This document shows, piece after piece, positions 1 through 13,800 of a DNA stretch of 64,000 nucleotides. The notes beneath the pieces were generated by a model. That model was not told the origin of the DNA, made no database searches, and was given only the letters and a program-made list of their open reading frames with translations. The stretch covers positions 48,232,745 through 48,296,744 of the forward strand of contig CM075102.1 in assembly GCA_037576195.1 (NCBI GenBank), in the 5' to 3' direction. The first letter of the stretch is position 1, and every line of letters begins with the position of its first letter. Source of the DNA: Phytoseiulus persimilis. Taxonomy: Eukaryota > Arthropoda > Arachnida > Mesostigmata > Phytoseiidae. A program made the position numbers and the translations under genes.

Positions 1-3000
1 CGGAGCAAAGTTGCGGATTGCGAACACGTGGCGGCTTTTCCGAACCTTCTTCGGCTTTATCAGAAAGTTCTTTGAGGAAACGCGCCCGCCTGAGGTCAGG
101 ATAGCCGTGCCGCACCGTTCGATAAATTCCGCTCAGCGTCGGCGGCATCAGAAATACCCGGTGGTACCTACTTTGTTGACGCTGCTGGTTAGTTGCGGCG
201 CGGCTCGTCCGCAAAGCCCAGTGGAGTCCACCCGCCGCTCAGGGCGTGGCCTTGAGCTGTGGGAGTTCACATCGAAATTATATTAGCTGAGCGTGCGAAT
301 GCACTCTTAGCGTCGCTTCGAGAGCCGGCCGTTGTTGCTGTGCCGCCAGCGCTCGTGGCGACGGTGCGGCGGGGTTTGAATGACCGCGGACAGCCGCTAC
401 AGAGGAGCGACCAAGTCAGTCAGTCACTCAGTCGGCGGGAAGAAGAACTGCCTTCAAGGAATGCAGTAAATGGATTACCGAGCACAGCAGAGAAGAACCG
501 CGAGATTTCTGTCGTCGTCGTAAATATTTCCGCTTGTCCCCCTATCGATCCCCTCGCGTCGGAGAGCCTCTGCCGGAACGCGCGCGCCTGGACACCGGTC
601 CGGCGGTTAGGTCCTGGAGAACGCCGGTCCCGATTCCTCAGAGCTTCCAGACAGCATCGTTGATCCCTCCCTGCAGTTTCTCCGTGCTCCGAGTATGTCT
701 CGACTGAATCTCCTCTGAAAATTCGTCGGGAATATCTGCGAGTCCTGGGTTACGAGCCCCGACAGAACACTTCCAGTTGTCGTCCGTCGCGTTCTGAACG
801 TCATGGCCTTTCGATGGCCGAATGATCGTCCGGCGTCCAGATACCTCGAAGAAGCGAGTTGGCATCCTGTCGTACACTCCCTGTTGCTATCTTTCGTACG
901 TATTTTCGACTCCATGAGTCGATATCTCCGCAATCGCTGTAGTCGACGGTCATGGGGATGATATATTTGGTGTGGCTTCTTCTCGAACATCAGTTTCTAA
1001 TTCACCTTCTGCTTCTTTATTCCTGTTCTTCTCGTTACAGTTATGTAGCTCGCCAAACAAATGGCTCCCCGACTTTCTGTTCACTCTCCCATTATCGCGA
1101 GCTCCTCCTATCTGCATCATCATTTCTTTCAGGGTGTCCGAGGTCTCGCCAGCGACACGCGCGTCTCCGATTTCCGCGATCGTCGTCATTATCCAGAATG
1201 TTGGCTCCATCGTTGGAATCGTCGTTCTCGACAAGAATACGCCGAACGATTGACACTCGAACGAAGATACTGAATCCAGAGATTTCCGGCGGAGTGAATT
1301 ACCGGTGCCGAGTCTCCGGTCGATTTCGTCGACCGAAGGTGAAGACGGTCCGGCGCGAAAAAATATGCGAACGGAACCTGCTTTCTGTTTCTCGCTGGGT
1401 TGGGTCCTCTTCGAGCGGGGTCCGATCGCGCTGGGTCCATTCCGATGTCAGACCTCCTGCATTCGCCGTTAAATTCCTCACGTCAAAGAATTTATCAAAT
1501 TTCATTCGCGCCCTCCTCCGTCGTGTGAGCAAAAGCCTCCGCAAGCAGCCACCGTTTGAAGCGCGTTGACTCGTCGCCGGCTCTCCCGCTCGACGAGCTC
1601 TCCGCTGCGATTGCCTGATTGATTTAGTCAGCGATCAGACGATAGATTGATTGAACGACAACGCCGGCAGCAAATGAGGAATCGGCTCTCGGCTGACGTA
1701 TTGCTTCACATGAAACTCCTCGCCATCGACGTGACAGGACAGTTTCCGCAATCAAAGTATGGAAGCGAATTCGTCAATTCATGTCAGACCAGACGAGGAT
1801 CACGAGCTTCGTGGCAGAAACATCAACTGCATTCAGGGGGGGAGACGTAGAGCAGAGGCATACCCAGGGGAGTGGGGCAAGGGGATCATACCCCCCCCCC
1901 CAAAACTCTCCGAAAGTATTGGAGAGGGTGGATTAAATTCTACTCTGATGGATGGAATTGTTCCGCAAAGATCCAGTGCTATCAGGAAATGCATCACAGG
2001 TTTGAAAACCACGTTGATTGCGTCATGAAAAGCTCGCCACGATGGTCATCACCATCATCATCACATCCTTGCCTTCCGCCCCCGATTCCCCGCATTTTTT
2101 CCTAGGCTTCCTTTTCGTAGAGAAGCATTCAGATCTATCGACATGATTTCTTCAATGGAATCCTATCGTAGACCGCAAATGGGAATTAAACGCTTGCCGC
2201 GGAGAGCTTCTAAGATTCAGTGCCTCGACTCGCGAACGCCAAGACGTTCTTGAACCCCGGAGTTTGTGGTTCAAAAACCGTGGTACGAGAACTGCCCGTC
2301 AGGATGGCCAAGCTTGATCGGCGCGGCGAGGCCAGCGGCCGAATGGTCAAGTGGACAGAGCGGTCCGCGCCACTGGCCCGCCGCCGCGTCGATCGCGATA
2401 GATTTGTTGGACAATAAACTGTCTGTAAAGGCAGAACCAATATACAGCTCGGCCTCATTCATGGAGACTCCGGTGAAAGAGTTTCTCTCCTTCAGAAACA
2501 TCTTCTCTCCGCCCGTTTTACTCACGGAATTCAATTTGGCATGCAGTTCGCTCGAAACCGTTTGCCTGACCTCTGCTCCGCTCTTCATGTTTTTCGATCT
2601 CCCAGTCCTTCCCCGCTTGGTACCTCTCGCTTCATCATTGCCATCATTTCGCATCCGATTGGGTAGCTTTCAGTAACATTCGCTGCCTCTGTGAAACAAG
2701 TCAGACGCCACGATCCTCTGTCGGCTCGAACAGAATTCAATAAGCAGGGAACATCCGAAGCGCTCAACACATTATCAGAAGTATTATACTTCCCGGTGAA
2801 CAGTTATCCTCGTTGAGAGAGCAAATTCATCGAAAAACCTGAGCAAAGTCTTTCATTTGGTCTTTGAGGGCAGTCTTGAGAAGAATGCGAGATCCAGCAA
2901 AGTTCCGGTCTGTAGAGCGAGGCATACAGAAACCGCTTCCGCTCGTCACTCATCGGGAACTCGAAGGAGCTTATGAAAGCGCTTTGCGAGGACGTTCCGA

Positions 3001-3600
3001 GGCTAGTTCGTCATTCTATGCCGCGAGATTTTCCCGGGGAAGTCTCCGCGAAAGCCTTTCTCATTCAGAGGAGAATGAAGAACCGCTGTTGCGTAGTAGA
3101 GCTATTGACTTTTCCAGAGACCCATTATCGGAAGGAATGGAGAGCAGTGTTGCATTTGGCACTAGGTGCTACATATTGCTTTCGAGGTTGGGTAAAGCTG
3201 GGACGTGTAACGACGAAATTACGAAAGTCGGCATTCGTGAGAATGGTTCTGCACAACTCGGCGTCTCTGTTAACTGAGGTGTCGGAAATAGACAGAAGCG
3301 GCGTTTCTGGAGAGCTAGAAAACTCTAATGGCCACCGACAAATAATGCATCACTCGAATGCTCTGAAACCGATCGGTAGAGGAATCGTCGAACATCCTGT
3401 GCCCGAGTTTCCTCGGCAGACGCAGAGCATGAATTCAGGATGAGTCGAAGAACCCACTGGGGAACGCGAAAGCGCGGACACGGCCAGCGATGATTAGATT
3501 AATATCTATCGCACGCGCAACAGACAAAAGAGAGAATTAATTTGAGCAGTGGAGACGTCGACCTGAAGGCGGAGGGCAGGACCAGGGTGTAACCGCACTT
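1..3600. other. 5' flanking DNA without a supported gene
   Basis: I see no exon here that I can tie to a family. The longest ATG-initiated frame (952-1569, plus, 205 codons) starts with a hydrophobic stretch and then becomes an Arg/Ser-rich tail with no domain. Minus-strand frames at 638-877 and 950-1234 have a more protein-like charge balance (for example an acidic end after TEKLQGGIND), but no start, splice or homology evidence supports them. A G-run near 1838 and an 11-C run at 1891-1901 are the only simple-sequence marks. The stretch probably lies upstream of the T-box gene that starts further right. Confidence 0.45.
1891..1901. repeat. C11 homopolymer beside G-rich DNA
   Basis: An uninterrupted run of 11 C follows a G-rich segment (about 1835-1885, with runs of 7 and 4 G). 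G-runs and a C-run on one strand within 70 nt could form quadruplex or i-motif structure. It may also be the degraded end of a mobile element, but no terminal repeat was found. Confidence 0.6.
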
Positions 3601-3789
3601 GGGGGTGCCGTGGTTGTCGTCAATCGTCATGTCCCTCGTCGGCGCTCACTCTGTCCACTGCTTCTGTTAGCGTCGTCGCCGTCGTCGTCGTTGTGGTGCT
3701 CGTCGTCATTGTAGAGCTCAGCTGGGCGGGGCTTGGACGGCAACCGCCGCTGATCACGGCGGCCGCAGCTGAGCTGAGGCGGAGCTTCC

Positions 3790-3800
3790 AAGATGGCGGC
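3790..3800 (+). promoter_or_regulatory. YY1/Pho-type motif AAGATGGCGGC
   Basis: The sequence AAGATGGCGGC matches the classic YY1 (fly Pho) consensus exactly. It sits about 840 nt upstream of the chosen Tbx20 start codon, in GC-rich DNA. YY1 sites near transcription starts often lie just downstream of the TSS, so the TSS may be close to 3.7-3.8 kb. Confidence 0.5.
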
Positions 3801-3850
3801 AGCCATGGTGGTTCGTCTTCGTCGTTGCGGCGGGCTGCTACCCTACCGGT

Positions 3851-3888
3851 CTGCTTGCTTGCCTGCCTGCCTGCCTTCCTTCCTTCCT
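3851..3888. repeat. TGCT/CCTG/TCCT tetranucleotide tract
   Basis: Consecutive imperfect 4-nt units (CTGC, TTGC, CTGC, CTTC) run through the Tbx20 5' region. Similar CCTG/CCGG/GACC tracts recur across the window, usually in GC-rich islands. Confidence 0.8.
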
Positions 3889-4631
3889 CGCTAGCGCTAC
3901 ACGGCTGGCTTGGTGCAGCTCGCTCGCTCACCCACTCGTCTGTCCCTTCGGCAGGCCAACACTAGGTGGCCGAATGCGGCTGGACGGCTAGGCGGTCGTC
4001 ATCGTCGTTGCTTCGCTTGCCCGCCTGTCGACCCGTCTGCTTACCAACCCGACAGGCAGCCAGCCAGCCATCCAGCCTGTCTGCCGGCTTGCTCGTTTGG
4101 TGAGTGTCAACGAATGGATCGCTGCTTGCACCGGCACCAAGAGTAGTGCGACCACCGTCGCCGCCGCCGCATCTAGAACAATAACAACAAATACTCGGCT
4201 CGTCGATGCTCGTGTTCGAGCTGAACTAAGTGACGGGCAGCCATTGACAGAAAGCGAAACCGACCGAAGTGCTAGTGATGACTGACCGAACAGGTGACAC
4301 CGTCGGGTGACCGGCCGACATACAAGCGGACCGTGGTCGCTTGAGAAGAACAGTTTTTGCGCGGCAACCGACGCAACGAAAAGTGACTCCGCGGAGCGGC
4401 GCGCTGCGCACCCTGTGTCAGGACCACCTGTTCGTGTCCCCACCATCAGCGGGAGCTGCTCTGGGAGCGGAACCCAGAGCGAAATTCTTCCGTCTCTCCA
4501 GGAGACTTGAAGTCTTCCCCGTCTGCTGCCGTCGTTGCCCACGCGGCAGCATCTTGTCCCCAGAGCCCAGGCAAGGTTCACCAAGGGTTTCTCCGTGCAA
4601 GTCTCAATCCGCCGTCAAACTGCATTTCCTA

Positions 4632-4833
4632 ATGCTGGAATCAGACCAATCGGAGGTTTCCTCCAGCTCCCCCAAAGCGCCCCCGTCTCCCCCGAGCAAC
4701 TTATCTGCGCGCGCGAAAGACTTCAGCATCGATGCCCTGATACTTCGGAGATTGGACACGAACGACTGTGTCCGCGACCAAGAGAGTCCCGAAACTGGTC
4801 CCGCAGCTGCTCCTGCCGGAGTTCAGGAACTCG
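4632..4833 (+). CDS. Tbx20: Tbx20 coding exon 1 (eh1 motif)
   Basis: Encodes the N-terminal 67 residues plus one base, rich in Ser and Pro, with the eh1-like motif FSIDALI that recruits Groucho-type corepressors in T-box and homeobox proteins. The usual Ala after FSI is Asp here. The exon ends at a perfect GTAAGT donor (4834). Its phase (1) matches the acceptor at 24038. The 19 kb gap makes the link inferential, but motif order agrees with Tbx20. Confidence 0.75.
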
Positions 4834-7800
4834 GTAAGTTCCCTAAAAGTTTCACAGAGCGAGAATCCGTCGAACGTTCGAACTCCTTCCTCAAGATTCT
4901 GCGAAAGCCAGAGACGTGTTCCGCGAATTCCGTCGAAAGTTCTTAGTGCTTTCAGAGGCGGAAAAAAGCGTCGGTACTCGGCATGCATGCGTTTATTGAT
5001 TCGGGGGAGATCACCTCCGGATTTTCGAACACCGCTTGGAGGGCGAATCGACGTATGCTCGGACGTCCTGCACGATATTCTATTGTGATACGCGTGCGAT
5101 GTTGGAGGCTTAGCCTCAGACGGTTCATACGAGGAACCATTTGCGTGTCCGTTTGTGTCCTATCGGCGATCAAAGCCTCTAAACCCGTGAATCGGAGCCA
5201 GCTAATGTTCGCGAGAGATTAGTTTGACGACTCAAACTCCGTTTACAGTTCACGCCTGCGGTCATTTCTCGTTTTTGCCCTGGTCACGCGGGAGATTCAC
5301 GCTGGTAGGAGTCTTCGACTTCAATGCCGACAGATACCGTCGTTGATGCTGCTGCTGTTGCTCTCGCTGTTAGCGTAAAACGATCCGAGTGATGGCTCTA
5401 TTCTCTCTGGCGTTGTGACGAATCGAACAGAGAATTTTGAGATTCGCGACGCTTCCCTCCCGGCGTGGCCTGATGATGATTCCGGTGTGATCCGTAGACC
5501 GAACGGCTCATCGCCGCCTCACTGGTCGGCGCTGATTGTGCATTGTTGTGACCGGAGTTCAAAAATTGTCGTTTTGAAAGTCTCATTGGCCGAAAGTTCC
5601 CGAATCATCTCACAGACCCTTCGATTGATCAAAAATTGACGCAAGCGACGCCAACCAAGGCTCAGTTGTAGCGTATCTCGTTTGCTTCGCGGCGTTGAGC
5701 TGTAGATTAGTTCTCGCCGGATTTCATGTCGAGTCCGTTCACGGCAGCGTCATTAATGCTCGATGCGACATAAAGATAGCGAACGAAATGCTCATAAATG
5801 AACTCGCAACCCTAGTACGGAGCTACCGAGATGGCTGCCGAGCGGCAGGCCCTATTTGGCCAACAATTGAATGAACTCGCAGGTTATCATTCTGTTGCTA
5901 GCTCTTTATAGTCAGAGTGTCCCACCGTGAGGAAAGATGGGCGCGACCGGGACACACTGGAGGAAACAACTCCTAGTGGGAGAGTGGACTCGGACGATGA
6001 TTCCGGGGAATAAACTGCTTCGATCGGATTTGTGTCTGCTCCACGATCCGCTTGTTTCCACGGATCACACGGGGACGTCGCAACGCATTTCGAGAGTTTC
6101 CTCAAGCCACTCGGTCCGTATGGGAAGCAACTGTTGCGCTCGCCGTCTGACCGGCAGTTTGAATCCAACTGGTCGGATACAACAGTAATGTCGATGTCAC
6201 GAGCTAAACAACCCATCCCAGCGAGTGGATTCAATTCAGGAGCGGCACCTCTCGTTAAAGAGCAACAATTTAATGCCGGTGATCTTTTTGCCGGTCATTT
6301 GCGTTGGCAGACTCACCTGATGGCTGGGGAGCACGGCCCGTTCGGTGACGAGCATCACTCCAAAAGCTGAACGGCGTGTCTTCGCACGGAGTTGGCTGGG
6401 CGTCATCGTGCTCGGCAGTGCACGATTGGAAATGACCATCTTTGGAGTCATCTGTCGCAGCTTGTCCCCTCGTCGGTGGCTCTGGCTTCACATCGAACAG
6501 ATAAATCGTGACACGTTTCGGCCGCGTCTTCGCGCGATTGTTGGCGACATAAGCCGACGTATATGGCCTCGATGGACAGACACAATTTATGTCACTCGAG
6601 TCTCTCAATGACTGAATTTCACCGCGCGCCGGCCCGATCGCTCCTGCCCCGCTGCGCAAAGTAGTCCCGCGGCGGCCGCCGCGGCGGCCGCCGCGATCGT
6701 TGTTGATTGGATTTATAGCCGTTTAGCGCTGATTCTGTCGCCTCTTCTCCCCACTCTTCGTTCTTTTATTTCTGCTTTCTTCTTCTGCTTCTCTGTTCGG
6801 AGAGCGACGTGTACGACGAAGGACACTTTTCCACCACGGCTGTCGAAAACGTCACCGCCGTCACGGCCGTGACGGTTCTGTGGGAAGTATCGGCGCTTTC
6901 ATCTGAAGTTATTGATTCCGAACCGGTTTCCGTCGAGAGATTTCAGTTTTAGCCCGATTTTTCATTGCATCTGACTGAATCATTTCGCAGAATGCTTTTC
7001 ATCCCCGGCCGTGAATCGTTGGCCCCCACATTGACGAGACAAACTGCTCAATGGTAGTTACACTGTCGCTTCCCTGAAGGATCTCGAGTTGCGGCTGAGG
7101 TTATTCCTCCTTGATACGACTGAAAAATCCTGAATTCAATGGAGAGTAGGCGAAAGAAGCGATTCAGCGGATGGCTCTGTCGACCAGCTCTTTCGCGGGA
7201 AATCACGCGATCTCGTTCGCAGGCTCGCTGCGCGCCGTGATTTGATTTGCGCAATTAAAGGCCACAGAAACAGACAATGAGCCGCTCCGCCGAAGGGACG
7301 AGGGCGATTCTACGAGGGACTCCGTTGCTTCGTTTACCGTTTTGATGCCCAATGCCTTGTCCGCGGCCGGAGCCGGAGTTGGATAGCTCCCCGTCAGGGA
7401 GGGTGACAGTTTTACTTTCGAAAGGCTACTCGCTCGATACAAGGTTTGAATGAGCCCAGACCGGTATCGATCCCGATGGCGATGACCGAAATAACACAAG
7501 CGAGCATTGATTCCTCGCTCGCATTGCTAACGGCTCGACTGAGTGCTGCGGGAGAGCTCACTTGTGAACCTGTGTCCTGGACTCACCCCTCTTCCGTTCG
7601 TTAACAAGCCAGTTCCGGTTTGACTTGTCTGTCGACCGCGCGCACTCGCCGGGGCTGTGGAGTGCGTGTATGCAAAACGGGAGAGGGAGGGAGCCAAGGG
7701 TAGAAGGGGGGTCGGTAGCTCTGCAAATTTGCGATCTCGCACCCGCTGGCTTTCTCTCGGCGGCGGCGCGGCCAGAGCGATTTCTCGGGCGAAATTAACG

Positions 7801-10800
7801 TCGTAATCAGAGAGGCTGCTGGCGGCTGCGGCAGTGTGTGCAAAATAAGCAAAGCTGTGAGCCGCGGCCCGAACTCGACTTCCGAAGCGCTCGCTCGCAA
7901 ACTCGCCAACTTTAGGAGCTCCCTGGAATCGGGATACAGGGACGCCACCGAATGCGAGGCGAATAAAAATCTCTCAGGGAGCGAGAGATGAATCAGTTCC
8001 GGATGTTTCCGCAAAATCATTGGTTCGGATCGCGAGAGGAAAAACGAAAACATTCTCGCAGATTGCGGGTCCTGACGCAATCCGGCGGAATTTTCTCTCT
8101 GTCTTTCGCGATTTGAATAGGATCAATCAGAGATTTCTGAGTTGAGCACGAACTCCACCAAAATTCGAAACTCTTGTGCAGTGGGCCGGCGATCGAACTG
8201 GATTTGCCCCCGAAACAGGTGAAGGCTCCATGGTTTTCGCGAAGGAATATCGAGTTCTTCGCGGGAAGCGAGTCAGGCAGGCGATTCAAGTGGGGTCTGA
8301 TGGCGAGTTCGTTGTCTTGATCGCACAAGGTGCAGTTCCTCTAAGAGGGGCCCAAGAGGATTGAATTGTACCGAGGTTTTGTAGTTCGGTAGCTCGCTCG
8401 GTCAGCTGTCCCTCGCGTGAGTGGGCAAGCAAAGGAAGGGCCCCGCTCCGCCTCGACTCGTTCGTCTCACACTACGCGACGACGATAGACCGAGGACAAG
8501 GTGTTCGTTCGTTCGCTCCGTACACCGGCCAACGAAAACACTGGCGTCGCCGATCGGGAGGCTACTTGAAGCTCACAACGGGACCATTTTCATGCTCATT
8601 TCCTCCGTTCGTTCGCTGGTGCGTTATTCGTGAGAGAAAAACAAAACAGTTCAAGCAAGCCGAAGAGGAAGCTCAATCGATTCGAGAGACCGCGAACGCA
8701 GGGACCGTGCAGCTCTCGACCACCAGCCACCGCGTCGCCAACCATGTGACAAAACTCGGTGTCCTCCGTGCATCCTGTGTCCTTCGGTTCCATCAGCGAT
8801 CAGAGAACGCGAGCATGCGTTACGAAAACAAAACACCCACAGCATTTCGGACGGACTTCGGTATAATGAGCTGTTGCGCAAAACTCAGCTTGAGCAGAAA
8901 CTCCGCAGTTGTCCGGATATTCCTCGGCACGAGTCCGATTTTCAAAACGGCGGTCTCCTGCTTGAGCTCCATGCGATTTTGATAAAGTTCGCGCACCGAG
9001 GCTTCGCTCACTCCCTCGTTCGGTGTCTCGTCTTTTTTTTTACTTCAAGTGTTTCATCACCAAATTGGTCGGTTTGTCGGAGGGGAGTCAGCTTTGGCGG
9101 CGGGGTGAGTAATCTATGAACCCACTGGCACCGCCACCAAAGCCACCAATACCGGCGGCACGACGAGAAGGTGACAAGTCACACATGCCTTTTCTTGTTC
9201 ATCTGTTTCTTCCTCTCGTTGTAAAATCTCCCCGATGCTGCTGCTCTGCTGCCCGTTCGGCTACATGTATGAATGCTGGGCGGGAGTCACGTGCAGCGCA
9301 CGAGCTCACTACGAAACGGCCATCTATGAAGATCCCGTTCTATATGTGTGTATGGGTGCGTGTGGGCGCGTGCGACTTCCCGAATGTGCGTGCGAGTATG
9401 TGTGTGTTCGGTGAAACTTGACACCGAGGGCTTCGCGGTGGCCACTTTGCGCGTGTCGTTTGAAAAAGTTGAAATCGCTAATTCTCTAAATTGTAGCTTC
9501 AAACTCGAGCTCACCCTGGAGGAGTCGGGAGGTTGAGAATTCAAGGCGAAGCTCGACTGGTTTTCAACACTCGAGCTCGCACGCCCTGGACCAACCTCGA
9601 GGACGATTTCCGGTAACTTTCAATCGACGCTGGAACCACGGATCTTGGAAAATTTCCTTTGAACATGCCCAAGCATGTCCCAGTCGGAATCAGTCGAGGG
9701 TTCCGGTAGGCTGTCGAGTTTTTTCCTGACGGAACGAAGTCGAGAGCGACTCGAGAAGTGTGACTGCCCGAATATTTAGATACGCGGGGCCGACGACTCA
9801 GTGAGAAACTGAGACATTCCTCTGTAGTAGCTTCTCAACGTTGCTTCTTTAACGACTGTGTGTCGGCCTATGACCGTGTGTGTAGCGAGGTAGCTGGGAA
9901 TCTGACGGTGGCATGAGGCGCGCGGCTTCACCTCTAAAGCGTCGGCCGAGATCAGAGGCGTCGGATCGCGCCGCTACTTGTTGTTGGTAACGGCAGCCGT
10001 TCGAACTAACGGATGGCCGCCGGCCGGCCGAACAGCCGGACGAACAAACGCCCTGAACGGACTGCTTGCCTGCCTGCCTGCCTGCCCGCCCGCCCGCTTC
10101 ACTGGCTGGCGGGCCCGCGGCAACAGCGACACTGCCAAGGCAAGCTGAAACAGAAGAGGAAAGAAGAAGGCAGACGGCGGCGGCGGAATTCAATAAAATG
10201 CTCGATCGCAATTAGCGGACAGCAAACACCTCGCTCGGCACAGAACGGCGGAAAAACGCCTCGGCTGTCAGCTGTCTTAGAGAAAGACTGCGTACGCGCA
10301 CTGCCCGGCGGCGCTGCGAGCGCAGCCGGTTTTCGGGGCGAATCCGAATCCAACGCGGTCTCGAATCCAGCTGCCGGGTGAGACTCGGATTCCGGGCAAG
10401 GAGGAAGATGGAGGATGATACATTTCTGCTCATCAGCTTGAGGTCTTTTCCGGATTTCACTAGTTCTTTCCATGTTTATCTGAGTCGTCACACTTCTCTC
10501 GGAGTCAGTGAGGCTTCTTCCGAGCTTTCTGGGCAGGATATTCCGGAGCCGGAGCTTCCCTCTCGGATCCAGGAGCTTGCGAGCGAGCATGGGCCGAACG
10601 TCGAAAAACAGAGGAAGTCCCTGGACAGGGTTAAGTTTTACGCAGAATATTTCTGATCACATTTTGAAACCCCTCCCAACGCGTTATCTTCGCGGTGCCC
10701 TCAAAGGCTTCACGACCAACATTGAGCTGACTAAATTCTTTCTTTCTGTCTACTTCATCTTCATCATCATCACCAGCATCATCATCGAACAGCATCTGAG

Positions 10801-13800
10801 CTTCTATGCCGACACGATGAAGCAGGCGGATTCGTAATTGACGCGCCTCGCTTCGATGTTTCTCGGTGTCTTTGCCACGAGCGCCACCTCTTCGGCACTT
10901 AGATCACAATGACGATAGAAACTTGCCGCCGCTCTCGGTGACAATGTACTGCACATACGAAAAACATGAACGAGCGCTCGGTGCAGATCTTCGACTCGGA
11001 CAGCTTTTGGAGAATTTCTTTTCCGATCTTGTCGAACATGTCGCAACACGGAATGGCGAGAAAGCGGCGCAAAGCGCGGTGAAACCTCCGGCAGAGATGG
11101 CGCAGATTGTCAGCACAGGTCTGGCGCAAACGGACGGAACAATCGAGGAATCCGTCTGCTGAATGTCATCCGACTGGGCAAACTTCTGTTGTGTCGCGTC
11201 TATCGGCCAACCGGCGCGGCGGTTGAAATGTTTCGCGGGACACGGGCTAGCAAATGGCAGGGCGAGCGGGCAGGCGAACGGAGATGCGATTTCCTCTCCT
11301 TGTCTTGTCTTGAGAAGATATATGTCACTCCAGTCGAAGATTTGCGCACCTCATGTGTCTGTGGCTGACTGCATGGCGAGTTGCCTGCCCATGGTGGGCT
11401 GGTGACGCTCGCTTCACAACGAAGCTCTCAATTTACATGTGTCACGTCACGCGAGACTGCGGATTACCAGTCTAACGACACCGGCCAACCAGCCATCCGC
11501 CCGACAAACCCACTGAGGGATGGACTGACAGACTCGACGTACGACCCGTCGTTCCGTTAGGTAATCCGCTCCTGTCTAAATGGCATTATTGTCGAGGAGC
11601 CCGAATTTTTCCCACACGGAGACCTTCCTCAAGACTAGCATACTGCGCATGAGCGAGCGCGTGCCGCGTCCTAAGGAGGCAGAAAGCACAGTTCCCGAAT
11701 CCTGTTTACTTCCAGCGCTGAGGACTCAAATCATTCACGGGGGACCGACCGTTTGATTCGAAATTCGTGGTGGTGATATCGCTCCGAACGGCTCGGTCGG
11801 GTTTGCCGTCCGCCCGTTTCTACTCTATCTGCAATTTTCCTCCAATCCACGATTCTGTTGTCCCTGTCCGAGCGCATAATACCGACGACGCAGCGTTTAT
11901 CTCGCTTGTGTCACAAAGTTCGTTTTACGAGGCCGCGAAGATTTCGACTCGCCCTGAGAGCGATCTGCGAAGCTTCCCTCCCCTCTTCCGCGAGCCCAAG
12001 GTTGGGTTGGAATCCCGTGCGTAATTCGACTTCGAAATTCCCCTCATCCATCGTTCGTCGTTCTCTTGAGGTTCATTGTCCGGGTCCTCGTCCCGCTGGA
12101 GCAAGCAAGGTAAAAACGTTGTCGCTTGGAGTGACTACAACAATATTTTTCTACGAACCACGATGAGGCGAGGCAGCTCTAGAGTCGCGTGAATTGCTTT
12201 GGAGACGCACTGCTTGTTCTAGAACGAGGGACAGCAGAAGACCGCATAGAAACGATTCACCCATGATGGATGGTGACGAGTTTCCTCCTGCTTCGCTTCT
12301 AGGTCTGAAAACCATCGCTGAATACCCGTTGCTTCTGGCGTCGCCGCTCATGATGATGATGATGATTATCGCAGTGATAAGAGCAGATGATCATGAGGAT
12401 TCCTCTTACCACGTGCTCGTAGTCCATTCGCTGCCGACAGCAAGCGAGTTGAACGGCGGCGAACAGATGGACGCATCGGAAAGCTCGAGACTTCGACGCC
12501 GTTCTCAGTATGTTCAGCCGTTTCGTTGGAGAGCTCTGAGCGACTCCGGAAGCTGCTCCGGAACGCTGTTGGAACTGTGGGCTGGTTGCTGAATGCGGTG
12601 CTCACGATTTCGAACCCGAGCTGATTCTGTGCGACCGCGGAATCGCCACTCAAGTAGATCACGGATTCACAGCCGCTGCTGCTGCTGAAGACTCTCCGGC
12701 CACGATGCGGAAAACAGTAATCGCGAACGACCTCTCCGATGAACCGAAGACGATCCGACACCGAAGTAGGCAGCAGTGAAAAGCACCAAATTATCTGAAT
12801 CCAACCGATCATCGCAATGACCATTCATGACGTCCGGGAAACATTCCCAGGCGATTCGCTATCAGGAGCCGAGCAGGTTCGTATCGAATTCACTTTGGCC
12901 GAATGTCTCTCCGGACGACGAGCTCTGCGAAGTCGGAACCGCTGTGGCATCCGAAATCAGGATCGGCATTTGTCTCGGGGTTTTGCTCTTGATTCGATCT
13001 TGGCTTGTTAGTCCACCGATGGATATAGACATCAGGGACAATGTTAAGCACAGCCACAAATCACACAGGGATTACCTCACCACGAGTTTACGATGAGGAC
13101 ATTTTTCCCTGAAGAGCGATGGCTCAAACGAAACTTATGGCCTGTGTATTTATTTGGATTTGCTGCCGCGGCTCTGGATTCGCCTCCGGAGATTCTTTTG
13201 TCGATAACGAGGAGCGGGGACAAGAAACCGCTCGAACATGACGCGAGAAATGCACGATCCGGTGTACGATGTGCGGAGCCACGATATAGACGAGTTGACG
13301 CCCTCGGAGTCGCTCGACAGAATATCATTCGCGGTTCGTTCGAGAAATTTCCGCACCGAGAGCCGCTCAAGCAAGGTCTTCTCGGCAGACAAACGACACC
13401 ACAATGACCGCGACCTTGATAACCAGCCCTCGTCCGCGCCGCCGGTCACTGTCGATCGATGTGGGAACATTGAAATTTCGACAACGGGTATCGTTCCTCT
13501 TCCCAACACGCGGCCAACGAATGCAGCCGGCAGCAGTAGCGACCGGTAACGCCGTAGGATCCTCTCAAGGGCTCTGTCTGTTATGATTCAGTCAACATTG
13601 GAGATCAATGGTGCTATCTCTGTGGCGACCGCAGGCTTCTGTCGCGCTCGAGTGTCTTACGTTTGCTCTCGAACGTTCTGCTCGTCGGCTCTCTCGGAGA
13701 GGTTTCATTCAGCAGATCGAGCACCAGCCTTCCCCTGAACGAGGGCTCGACTCAACTCCTGGCGGTATGGGTGCGAAATGCGCGCAGAAATCGACGCCAG

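Larger units (their letters stand above)
3600..4631 (+). promoter_or_regulatory. Promoter / 5' UTR region of the Tbx20-type gene
   Basis: This GC- and CpG-rich kilobase lies directly upstream of the first coding exon. It contains a perfect YY1/Pho-type motif at 3790-3800 and two tetranucleotide-rich tracts. GC-rich DNA with a YY1 motif next to a first exon is typical of a transcription start region, but no TSS can be read from sequence. Upstream in-frame ATGs exist (for example 4341), so part of this region could be coding if translation starts earlier than I chose. Confidence 0.45.

Noticed and set aside
952-1569. 205-codon frame with hydrophobic N-terminus
   Set aside because: The signal-like start is followed by low-complexity Arg/Ser sequence with no family match. 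No promoter or poly(A) support.
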